Assembly: GCA_002792355.1 (NCBI GenBank)
Contig: PFOE01000036.1
Location: 1 to 17,347, forward strand
Origin: Candidatus Roizmanbacteria bacterium CG_4_10_14_0_2_um_filter_36_35
Lineage (GTDB): Bacteria; Patescibacteriota; Microgenomatia; UBA1406; GWC2-37-13
Reading direction: 5' to 3'
DNA: 17,347 bases
Part shown: piece by piece, positions 1 through 5,833 of the stretch
How positions within the stretch are numbered: position 1 is the stretch's first letter
Layout of the letters: each line of letters starts with the position of its first letter
Program-made: the position numbers and the translations under genes
The notes under the pieces: generated by a model
What the model saw: only the letters and a program-made list of their open reading frames with translations
Told to the model about the DNA's origin: nothing
Database searches by the model: none

Positions 1-558
1 GTTTCTTAAAGTATATTTTACCAAACTTTTTAATAGGAAAGCCTGTAACTTTTGACCAAAACGATCTAACCTCATTCAACCTATGTGTACTATTATTATG
101 AATATATATATCAACATTAATCCTATCCTTTGGTATTTTTAAACAATCTTTTAGCCATCTCAGAAATAATCTAATCATTTTGAAGTCGGAATTACTGAAA
201 ATAACTCCTTGTCCCAGTCTGTATTGTTTTTCTTTTGCTCCTTCTGCCCAATAAAGCATAATACCCATGAGCCATAACTTTTCTTTAGTCTTCCTAATTT
301 TTTTAATTTGTCCTAAAGCTTCTTTATTGACGATGTTAGTTTTTTTTATTCGATGATTTTTCCATTTCTCCCAACCTCGTTTTATAGCCGCCCATTTTTT
401 TTCTGTTAGTCTTTGTTTCTGTCTCTTTGTTAAACCAACAGAGCGAAGCCATAGGGAAAGAGAGGATTTTGAAACTTTAACCTGTTTTCTGATTTCCGAA
501 TATGAGAAGCCTTTTCTTCTTAAATTAATAGCTTTTTCTTTTAATTTATTTTTCACAT
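1..558 (-). CDS. HTH protein, possible LAGLIDADG-like domain; 3' end outside window, 5' end disturbed
   Basis: The minus strand is open from about 547 to the window edge (182 codons). The N-terminal part reads as a helix-turn-helix (GFSYSEIRKQVKVSKSSLSL). After a basic linker comes LMGIMLYWAEGAK, which resembles a LAGLIDADG-type helix (G, then EG), followed by FSNSDFKMIRLFLRWL and FWSKVTGFP. This is reminiscent of HTH plus homing-endonuclease-like proteins, but the family is not firmly recognised. The start is a problem: this frame has a TAA at 550-548. A GTG at 558 would give a natural N-terminus (VKNKLK...) only if one A were added in the A6 tract at 544-539. The options are a real frameshift, slippage at the A tract, a rare ATT start at 547, or a sequencing error. 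The gene is divergent from the small membrane protein at 638. Confidence 0.6.
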
Positions 559-625
559 TTATGAACAATACTTATATGTTCTATAATAGATAAATATGGT
601 TCATAAGTCAAGTTAATGAATTTGC

Positions 626-637
626 TATAATTTTTTT
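626..637 (+). promoter_or_regulatory. -10 element giving a leaderless start at 638
   Basis: TATAAT lies at 626-631, six bases before the ATG at 638, so transcription should begin at or next to the start codon. No convincing -35 box and no Shine-Dalgarno sequence is visible. Confidence 0.6.
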
Positions 638-1066
638 ATGGATGATTTTTTTAGTTATGTTTCCAAAGGAGTAATTATTGTTCCGATCGTTATTATTATA
701 TTATCTTTACTAATAAAATTTAATCAAAATCAATCGAAATCTTTAAATAATATTATTAGTCCAACAATTATTATTACTTCGACCCCGACCGTTACTAAAA
801 AAATTAATTTGGATTTAAACGGTTCGTTTATTTGCCACTATGAAAATAATGGACAGATATATGACCTGTCGGTTAAAAATAAAAAAATTTCTTTAGAAAT
901 AAAAGCAGACGGTCAAACAAAAAAATATGATCTTTCGCAATATTCAGGATTATTAGGAAATCTTATAAATCTTGATGTTAATCAGTTGGAATCTTTGTCG
1001 AAACCCTACCTGCCTAAAGGAGTTGATTTAAAATCAGTTTTAAGTTCTTGCAAAAAAAGTGAATAA
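638..1066 (+). CDS. Small membrane-anchored protein of unknown function (142 aa)
   Basis: Not recognised. An N-terminal hydrophobic helix at about residues 10-28 is followed by a Lys/Asn-rich stretch and a Ser/Thr/Ile linker (about 40-52). A compact soluble domain of about 90 residues follows, with one Cys near its start (FICHYE) and one at the C-terminus (SSCKKSE). The topology suggests a protein anchored in the membrane by its N-terminus with the domain outside, and the two Cys could form a disulfide; both points are inference. The start is supported by a -10 hexamer six bases upstream. The stop codon overlaps the first bases of a long inverted repeat (1065-1140). It lies between a divergent HTH gene and the 5S rRNA gene, neither of which hints at a role. 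Confidence 0.75.
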   Translation: MDDFFSYVSKGVIIVPIVIIILSLLIKFNQNQSKSLNNIISPTIIITSTPTVTKKINLDLNGSFICHYENNGQIYDLSVKNKKISLEIKADGQTKKYDLSQYSGLLGNLINLDVNQLESLSKPYLPKGVDLKSVLSSCKKSE

Positions 1067-1140
1067 CCCGCCCAAACTTACTTCGAGACTTAACTCATCG
1101 CTATTCGCTCGACGTCTCGAAGAGCGTTTTTTGGCGGGTT
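1065..1140. repeat. Composite hairpin after the 638-1066 gene
   Basis: The outer arms AACCCGCC (1065-1072) and GGCGGGTT (1133-1140) pair perfectly. Inner arms CTTCGAGAC (1081-1089) and GTCTCGAAG (1114-1122) pair inside them. It may act as a transcription barrier, but no T-run follows on either strand, so it is not a classical intrinsic terminator. The inner arms resemble the REP-like palindromes elsewhere in the window, so a REP-type element may sit in the loop of an older hairpin. Confidence 0.55.
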
Positions 1141-1142
1141 TA

Positions 1143-1195
1143 AGATTCTGCAAACTCGTTAACTCGCAAAACCCGTTAACTCGTTAACAGAATCT
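1143..1195. repeat. Ungapped quasi-palindrome built from CTCGTTAA units
   Basis: AGATTCTG (1143-1150) pairs with CAGAATCT (1188-1195). The symmetry continues inward without gaps to a centre at 1169, with mismatches in doublets at 1151-1152, 1156-1157 and 1164-1165. Internal units are variations of CTCGTTAA. It lies immediately 3' of the 5S rRNA gene on that gene's strand, beyond the T7 tract. Confidence 0.6.
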
Positions 1196-1202
1196 AAAAA
1201 AA
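1196..1202 (-). terminator. T7 tract at the 3' end of 5S rRNA
   Basis: On the minus strand seven T residues directly follow the closing helix of the 5S rRNA. A stable GC-containing helix followed by a U-run is the form of an intrinsic terminator, so the rRNA fold itself may serve as the hairpin. Confidence 0.5.
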
Positions 1203-1322
1203 GTCCCGGCTATGACCTACTTTCCCTCCCGCCGAAGCGGGCAGTATCATCGGCGCTGACTCGTTTCACTTCCTTGTTCGGGATGGAAAAGGGTGGTGCC
1301 AAGTCGCTTTAATAACCAGGAC
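1203..1322 (-). rRNA. rrf: 5S ribosomal RNA, stand-alone gene
   Basis: The minus strand carries the 5S hallmarks in order: a 3'/5' closing helix of about 11 pairs (GTCCTGGTTAT at the 5' end with ATAGCCGGGAC at the 3' end, including G-U pairs), CCATCCCGAAC, GAAGTGAAAC, GCGCCGATGATACT, a CCCGCTTCGGCGGG hairpin and GGGAAAGTAGGTC. The length of about 120 nt is normal. No 23S or 16S sequence is adjacent: immediately upstream on this strand is the start of a divergent protein gene. It therefore appears to be transcribed alone from its own promoter. Confidence 0.93.
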
Positions 1323-1330
1323 AGTTATAT

Positions 1331-1359
1331 AGTATATAATAATAAAAGATGGAAAACAA
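1331..1359 (-). promoter_or_regulatory. Promoter of the 5S rRNA gene
   Basis: On the minus strand TTGTTT (1359-1354) and TATACT (1336-1331) are separated by 17 bases, and the mature 5S 5' end falls eight bases after the -10. The -35 box overlaps the first codons of the divergent gene at 1349. Confidence 0.65.
1335..1348 (+). promoter_or_regulatory. -10 element giving a leaderless start at 1349
   Basis: TATAAT at 1335-1340 lies eight bases before the ATG. It overlaps the 5S -10 on the other strand within AGTATATAAT (1331-1340), so the two genes probably share one bidirectional promoter core. Confidence 0.55.
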
Positions 1360-1903
1360 TCCAAAATCAGAGAATCGAGTATTTTTTTCCTATCTAATTT
1401 ATCCCAAGATAAAGTTTGAAACCTATGAGTCGGGTGAGAAAGTATTTTTACTTCTTCGAGCCCATCCAATTACTCAGCTATCTTGGATAGTTAATTCGAT
1501 TATTATTTTTATCATTTTTTTTGGGGTTAATTTTGTTATTCCTTCTTTTCTTTCTCTTAATCAGATCTTTGTTCTTAACTGTTTTGGTTTGGTTTTTATC
1601 TTAAGTTTTATTTGGATAAGTTTTCTTAATTGGTATTTTAATGTTGGTATTATTACGAATCGTCGCGTGATTGATGTAGATTTTCACGGCATTCTATATA
1701 AAGAGTTAACGATTGCCCGCCTAAATAAAATAGAAGATATTACCGTAAAAAGCGGCGGATATTTTGCCTCGCTTTTTGATTACGGAACTGTTTTTGTCCA
1801 AACCGCCGGCACCGAAGCCAACGTCGAATTTATAGATATTCCTTTTCCATCCCAGGTGGTGCAAAATATTAATCAATTGCTAGGAAAAAAACATGGAGTT
1901 TAA
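1349..1903 (+). CDS. Membrane protein with bacterial PH domain (YdbT/bPH2-like), 184 aa
   Basis: A short N-terminal part with EKVFLLLRAHP leads into two transmembrane helices at about residues 47-67 and 73-97. A cytosolic beta-rich domain (about 98-180) follows, starting NVGIITNRRVIDV and containing YKELTIARLNKIEDITV and YGTVFVQTAG. This order (hairpin of helices, then a 'TNRRVI' strand and 'L..IEDI') is typical of bacterial PH-domain proteins of the DUF304/YdbS-YdbT type. Their molecular role is poorly defined; membrane-associated scaffolding is usual in the family. It is the first gene of a three-gene unit. Its stop overlaps the start of the next gene by 11 bp, so translational coupling is likely. 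The start is supported by the -10 eight bases upstream. Confidence 0.88.
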   Translation: MENNPKSENRVFFSYLIYPKIKFETYESGEKVFLLLRAHPITQLSWIVNSIIIFIIFFGVNFVIPSFLSLNQIFVLNCFGLVFILSFIWISFLNWYFNVGIITNRRVIDVDFHGILYKELTIARLNKIEDITVKSGGYFASLFDYGTVFVQTAGTEANVEFIDIPFPSQVVQNINQLLGKKHGV

Positions 1904-2105
1904 TAATATTATTGACATTTTTTTCAAAGTTTCCGCCATTTTGCTTGCGATAATTTATCTTCTTTATGCCATCGTTGTTTCTAAGCAGGTTAAGATTATG
2001 ATTAAAACCCTAGAGGATGAGTTTAATTTTATCGTTTCCTTTATAAGCTCTTTACAGATTACTGTCGCCTTAATTTTGTTAATATTTGCGATTTTTTTGG
2101 TCTGA
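1893..2105 (+). CDS. Small two-helix membrane protein (70 aa)
   Basis: Two hydrophobic segments (about residues 8-29 and 45-69) are separated by a short charged loop (KQVKIMIKTLEDE). No signal-peptide cleavage site or catalytic motif is visible. Small proteins of this shape occur in Patescibacteria, possibly as a DUF5657-type family, but that name is from memory and unverified. The gene overlaps the PH-domain gene by 11 bp and is followed after three bases by the PP2C-like gene, so the three are surely co-transcribed. A role as a membrane partner of one of these proteins is inference. Confidence 0.75.
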   Translation: MEFNNIIDIFFKVSAILLAIIYLLYAIVVSKQVKIMIKTLEDEFNFIVSFISSLQITVALILLIFAIFLV

Positions 2106-2108
2106 ACT

Positions 2109-3932
2109 ATGTTTCAACAAGAGATAGCTTTTTATTTAGGTGAGCAGAAACAAGATGGTTTTTCCGGGATTGTTTCCCAGGACAATTTATTTTTTGTCCT
2201 TGAAACTGGAAGCGGTTTCTCAGAAGAGTTAGGTCACCAAGTTTTGGACTTAGTCAAGGAAAAAATCAAGCAATCTCCAATAAATAATCTATCATCTTTA
2301 GAAAATTTTATTATTAATCTTATTCAAGAAAAGAATTTACCCTCTGGTTTTTCTATTGCCACGGGTTTTCTTAAAGACAATATTTTATATCTGAAAACAA
2401 CCGGAACAGGCAAAGTATTTATTAGAAGAAAAAATAAACTAGGGTTGTTAATAGAGGGAAATACTACGGCTTCGGGACCGGTGGAAAACGGTGATTTCTT
2501 CATTTTTTCAACTGATAATTTTTTTGACTTGGTTGGAGGAAGACAGGGATTGGAGAATACTTTTGACCAACGTAGTCCGACTGAAATTATCGACGAGATC
2601 ACACCTAATTTGAAAGCAAAACAGGATCAAGGAGCCGTAGCTCTTTTTGTGAATTTGATTTCTGTTGTTCCGAGTGAAATTGAGGAATCTGATTCTTTGT
2701 CATTGCGAGCGAAGCGAAGCAATCCCTTTCAAGAGATCGCCACGTCGACCCGCTCTGCGGGTCTCCTCGCGATGACAAGAGAGAAGATAAGATTCCTCTG
2801 GTCATTAATGAGAAATAGCAAAAAGACGCTAACTTTTATTACTGTTTTTATTATCTTTCTCGTTTTCCTTTGGAGTGTAGTTTTGGGCTATCAAAGGAGA
2901 ACTAATGCCAGTGTGCAAAACAAAATCAAATTAGCTAAAGAACTAATTTCACAAAAGCTATCAACCGCTGAAGAAGTCGCCTTTCTTAATATGGATAGGG
3001 CCTTAATTTTAATTAAGGAAAGTAAAGAGGAAACGAACAAATTAAAAAAAGAGGTCCCACTTCGCTCTTCGAGCTTCGAGGGACAGCTTGAGAAATTAAC
3101 AGTTATGATTACTCAAGTTGAAAATAAAATTCTCAAAAAAGAACAAAGGAAATACAGTGAATTTTTTGATCTGACGGTTGATGATAAGAGCGCCCTTGGA
3201 GATAGAATTTATCTCGACGGAGAGACAGCTTTTATTTTAGATAAAAGAAACCTGCCTGCCGGCAGGCAGGGAGGAACAATTTATAAACTGTCTTTGGAAA
3301 AAAAATCTTTGAATAAAAATCAACTATCAGAGATCAAGTCAGCTAATTTAGTGGCCGGCTATGAAGAGGAAGGATTTTTTTATGCCAAAGGAAGCGGCGT
3401 CTACCGGATTGATAGTGATGGAAAGTTAAAAAAAATAGTTGACAACGACAAAGACTGGGGAGAAATTATTGATATCTATACTTATAACGGCAACATTTAT
3501 CTTCTGGATAAAGGCAAAGATGAGGTTTGGAAATATTTAAGAGGGGAAGACAGTTATGGAAACAAGAGTTCTTATTTTGAAAGCGGTCAGGCGATTGATT
3601 TCTCGTCAATTAATTCGTTAGCTATAGACGGCTCGCTTTATCTGGCCGGCAATTCAATTATTATCAAGTATACCTCAGGATTGAGAGATGGGTTTAAAGT
3701 TGATTTGCCAGAGAGTAAGCCAAACTTTGATAAAGTTTTTACCTCAAAAGATCTGGAGAAAATTTATCTTTGGGATAAGAGCAAGGGAACGATTTATGTC
3801 TTAGGTAAGACAGGAGAATATATTGAACAGGTGAATTCTGACATTTTATCTAAAGGCAATGATTTTGTTGTATATAAAGAGGAGATTTATATGTTGGTTG
3901 GAAGCAAGATATATAAAATAGAATCAAAATAA
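2109..3932 (+). CDS. PP2C-like (probably degenerate) domain, TM helix and extracytoplasmic propeller-like protein, 607 aa
   Basis: Residues 1-183 follow the PPM/PP2C outline: a retained QD (residue 16), a segment in the place of the metal-binding DGxGG that reads ETGSG (32-36), a STDNFFD (134-140) corresponding to the family's SDGLxD, and DQGAVALFV (173-181) corresponding to DNxTVxxV. Loss of the DG aspartate suggests weak or no phosphatase activity. Residues 240-261 form a transmembrane helix, 262-345 are charged and probably coiled, and 350-607 contain repeated strands (YKLSLEKKS, VYRIDSDGKL, IYLLDKGKDEVWKY, IYVLGKTGEYI) like a beta-propeller. The layout fits a membrane sensor with a cytosolic PP2C-like output. 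Residues about 187-233 are encoded by a REP-like insertion, and residues 382-388 by a perfect 20-bp palindrome. It is the last gene of the operon starting at 1349. Confidence 0.8.
   Translation: MFQQEIAFYLGEQKQDGFSGIVSQDNLFFVLETGSGFSEELGHQVLDLVKEKIKQSPINNLSSLENFIINLIQEKNLPSGFSIATGFLKDNILYLKTTGTGKVFIRRKNKLGLLIEGNTTASGPVENGDFFIFSTDNFFDLVGGRQGLENTFDQRSPTEIIDEITPNLKAKQDQGAVALFVNLISVVPSEIEESDSLSLRAKRSNPFQEIATSTRSAGLLAMTREKIRFLWSLMRNSKKTLTFITVFIIFLVFLWSVVLGYQRRTNASVQNKIKLAKELISQKLSTAEEVAFLNMDRALILIKESKEETNKLKKEVPLRSSSFEGQLEKLTVMITQVENKILKKEQRKYSEFFDLTVDDKSALGDRIYLDGETAFILDKRNLPAGRQGGTIYKLSLEKKSLNKNQLSEIKSANLVAGYEEEGFFYAKGSGVYRIDSDGKLKKIVDNDKDWGEIIDIYTYNGNIYLLDKGKDEVWKYLRGEDSYGNKSSYFESGQAIDFSSINSLAIDGSLYLAGNSIIIKYTSGLRDGFKVDLPESKPNFDKVFTSKDLEKIYLWDKSKGTIYVLGKTGEYIEQVNSDILSKGNDFVVYKEEIYMLVGSKIYKIESK
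2667..2805. repeat. Nested REP-like elements inside the PP2C-like gene
   Basis: The inner element at 2698-2777 (80 bp) starts TGTCATTGCGAGCGAAGCGA and ends CTCGCGATGACA. It lies inside an older, decayed copy whose left part reads TTCCGAG...GAGGAATC (from about 2669) and whose right part reads GATTCCTC (from about 2790). The gene stays open and reads LSLRAKRSNP and LLAMT across the inner copy. It falls in the linker between the PP2C-like domain and the TM helix. Confidence 0.75.
3251..3270. repeat. Perfect 20-bp palindrome within the PP2C-like gene
   Basis: CCTGCCTGCCGGCAGGCAGG is self-complementary over its full length and is translated as part of NLPAGRQGG. The same core, TGCCTGCCGGCAGGCA, occurs at 11250-11265 inside the DUF2298 gene, there translated as SLPAGRQGQ. 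Confidence 0.8.
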
Positions 3933-3935
3933 TTT

Positions 3936-4307
3936 TTATTTCAAAACCGGGAGGTTAAATTCCCAACCTTCGGGAGTTGGCTTGATAATACCTAACATAT
4001 TGCCGGCAAAGATCTGGAAAATAACAATCACGCCAAAGATAAGAAGAAAACCGATTAAGGCATTGGTGATCTTATTTTGCGCTTTGGTAATTTTTTCTTT
4101 TTCTCCGCTTGAGGTTATCCAGTCAAAAGCACCCCAGAGCAGATAGAGCAAAAGAAACATCGAGGCGACGACGATAAATGTCCGAACTCCAAACCCAACC
4201 AGTTTTCCAAAACCTGCCATGGCGTCATCTCCGCCAAAGTTCATTCCGGCTGGGGGCGTGACTTGACCGAAAATAGATGGAACAAGATCGTCGGCTAATA
4301 ATTTCAT
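3936..4307 (-). CDS. VirB2/TrbC-like small membrane protein, 123 aa
   Basis: A soluble N-terminus of about 35 residues containing a GGDDAM patch is followed by two long hydrophobic helices (about 38-60 and 82-108) joined by a polar loop, WITSSGEKEKITKAQNKITN. Two helices around a 'W.TS.GE/DKEK..KA..kI.NA..G' loop is the pattern of the pilin-like VirB2/TrbC proteins common in Patescibacteria. Assignment to secretion or pilus function is by analogy only, because no VirB4/VirD4 ATPase gene is present here. It overlaps the upstream paralogue by 4 bp (ATGA), which implies translational coupling. Its stop is three bases from the convergent PP2C-like gene. Confidence 0.75.
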   Translation of the reverse strand: MKLLADDLVPSIFGQVTPPAGMNFGGDDAMAGFGKLVGFGVRTFIVVASMFLLLYLLWGAFDWITSSGEKEKITKAQNKITNALIGFLLIFGVIVIFQIFAGNMLGIIKPTPEGWEFNLPVLK

Positions 4308-4600
4308 GGCAAAATATTTCCAACTCCTAATAGTTTACCAATTAATTTTACACCAACAAAACTGGCAATGACAATAACAAGGCCGACAACGGCAAAAACA
4401 ATAGTGGAATAAGCTTTCTTTATGGCTTCCGGGTTGTCACCGTGAGTCAAAAGATTAAAGGCACCATAAAGTGTCATGACAAGGAAAATCAAGGCGGCAC
4501 CAGACATCATTAAAGGCAAAACTACATTTAAAAGTTGACTGATATTAAAGAGGCGCGCTGGTGGAAAAGTTGTTGGGTTGATTTCCATGGCGTAGAGCAT
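4304..4600 (-). CDS. VirB2/TrbC-like small membrane protein, 98 aa
   Basis: A shorter relative of the 123-aa neighbour: two hydrophobic helices (about 24-50 and 65-90) flank the polar loop THGDNPEAIKKAYSTI. The start at 4600 (MLYAMEI) is chosen because a minus-strand TATACT ends six bases upstream, giving a leaderless transcript; an internal ATG at 4588 is the alternative. It is the first gene of a two-gene unit and is divergent from the Fic gene. A membrane channel or pilin-like subunit is the best guess, based on fold outline rather than on any specific motif. Confidence 0.72.
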   Translation of the reverse strand: MLYAMEINPTTFPPARLFNISQLLNVVLPLMMSGAALIFLVMTLYGAFNLLTHGDNPEAIKKAYSTIVFAVVGLVIVIASFVGVKLIGKLLGVGNILP

Positions 4601-4606
4601 AGATAA

Positions 4607-4623
4607 AGTATATAATATTTTCT
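4607..4623. promoter_or_regulatory. Overlapping divergent -10 elements for the VirB2-like and Fic genes
   Basis: AGTATATAAT (4607-4616) contains TATACT on the minus strand, six bases from the ATG at 4600, and TATAAT on the plus strand (4611-4616), seven bases from the ATG at 4624. The same ten bases occur between 5S rRNA and the gene at 1349. No clear -35 box is seen on either strand. Confidence 0.6.
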
Positions 4624-5667
4624 ATGTTTAATCCTTCTTTTAATATTACTAATAAAACTTTAACTAATATTGCCAAGATTGAAGCCGCCGAAGAGGTTAT
4701 CAAACATTCGCCCTTACTGCCTTTATGGGAAAAACAGTTCAAAGAAGACGCTATTATTAGATCGGCCTATCACGGCACTCATATTGAAGGTAATGCTCTT
4801 CATAAAGACGATGCCAAAGATATCCTTGAAGGTCGTGAAGTAATCGGCCGGCCGCGTGATATCCAGGAAATCATCAACTATCGAAAAGTAATAGAATTTA
4901 TTGACGAGGAGGCGAAAAGGAAGATTGATAAAATTACCGAGCTTCTTATTAAAAAACTTCATCGGACCATCACTGATAAAATTTTATCAGCTGAACAGAT
5001 GGGCGAGTATAGGAACAAACAGGTAATAATTAAAAATTCTTCAACCGGCGAGGTGACTTTTCGGCCGCCACCGCCACTGGAACTGCCTTTTCTGATGCGA
5101 GAGTTTGTCTACTGGCTAAATCGTGACGATAAAGACAGTCTTCATCCGGTACTAAAAGCCGGAATTACTCATCACGAACTGGTTCGCATTCATCCTTTCA
5201 TAGACGGCAATGGCCGGGTAGCCCGAGTAGTGGCAACTTTGATTTTGCTTTTGGGCGGATACGACATCAGGCGGTTTTTCTCTCTTGAAGAGTACTATGA
5301 TAAGGACGCAGTTACTTATTATCACAATTTACAAAAAGCTTCGGGGGGAGATTTGACCAGCTGGCTTGAGTATTTTACCTACGGCGCGGCGGTTGAGTTT
5401 GAAAAGATCAAAGAAAAGATTTTAAAGTTGTCAAAAGACGTTAAATTAAAAGAAAAGTTCGGCGGTCAGCAGATCTATCTGACAGAAAGGCAGATGAAGC
5501 TCGTCGAGTATCTCCAGGAAGTGGGCTATATCCAAAACCAGATGTTCGTGACGATTTTTCCTAATGTGTCTGAGGATACGGTTTTGCGGGATTTACAGGA
5601 TTTAATTAAGAAAGGATTGATTAAGAAAGTTGGATCAACAAAGGCAGCACGTTACGTAATAGTGTAA
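4624..5667 (+). CDS. Fic family protein with C-terminal winged-helix domain, 347 aa
   Basis: The Fic core carries the full active-site motif HPFIDGNGR (residues 190-198), with the catalytic His190 and the anion-hole GNGR. Enzymes of this family usually transfer AMP from ATP to a hydroxyl of a target protein. An N-terminal GTHIEGN (Glu55) closely resembles the inhibitory helix motif of auto-inhibited class II Fic proteins. Residues about 280-347 look like a winged helix (LTERQMKLVEYL, SEDTVLRDLQDLIKKGLI), as in many Fic-HTH proteins, suggesting DNA binding or self-regulation. The start is set by a TATAAT seven bases upstream. It shares a promoter core with the divergent VirB2-like pair. No antitoxin gene is adjacent, which fits an inhibitory motif within the same chain. 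Confidence 0.93.
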   Translation: MFNPSFNITNKTLTNIAKIEAAEEVIKHSPLLPLWEKQFKEDAIIRSAYHGTHIEGNALHKDDAKDILEGREVIGRPRDIQEIINYRKVIEFIDEEAKRKIDKITELLIKKLHRTITDKILSAEQMGEYRNKQVIIKNSSTGEVTFRPPPPLELPFLMREFVYWLNRDDKDSLHPVLKAGITHHELVRIHPFIDGNGRVARVVATLILLLGGYDIRRFFSLEEYYDKDAVTYYHNLQKASGGDLTSWLEYFTYGAAVEFEKIKEKILKLSKDVKLKEKFGGQQIYLTERQMKLVEYLQEVGYIQNQMFVTIFPNVSEDTVLRDLQDLIKKGLIKKVGSTKAARYVIV

Positions 5668-5681
5668 AAAGCTCGATACCG

Positions 5682-5719
5682 AAATTTTTTGGCGGAAAAC
5701 AACAAACCGCAAAAAATTT
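5682..5719. terminator. Bidirectional terminator-like hairpin after the Fic gene
   Basis: AAATTTTTTGGCGG (5682-5695) pairs with CCGCAAAAAATTT (5707-5719) apart from one bulged G, with an A-rich loop. A second short hairpin (CCTCG 5725-5729 with CGAGG 5742-5746) encloses a T7 run. This should separate the Fic gene from the ligase gene. Confidence 0.55.
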
Positions 5720-5754
5720 GGCATCCTCGCTTTTTTTAAGACGAGGCAATGGAA

Positions 5755-5812
5755 TTTTTTCACTTTCGAGGGGACCACGAAGTGGTGAGACTCTCGTGTG
5801 ATAAAAATTATG
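5755..5812. repeat. Small palindromic element before the ligase gene
   Basis: The stretch contains ACCACGAAGTGGT, a hairpin with a three-base loop, inside GAGGGGACC...GAGACTCTCG. It resembles other short GC-rich palindromes in this window and stands out from the AT-rich spacer. No confident promoter or Shine-Dalgarno sequence for the ligase is seen in the remaining spacer. Confidence 0.4.
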
Positions 5813-5833
5813 TTGCCGAGTCTTTAAAAGCTT

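Noticed and set aside
1065..1140. Classical rho-independent terminator for the 638-1066 gene
   Set aside because: The hairpin is strong but no T-run follows it, so it is listed as a repeat only.
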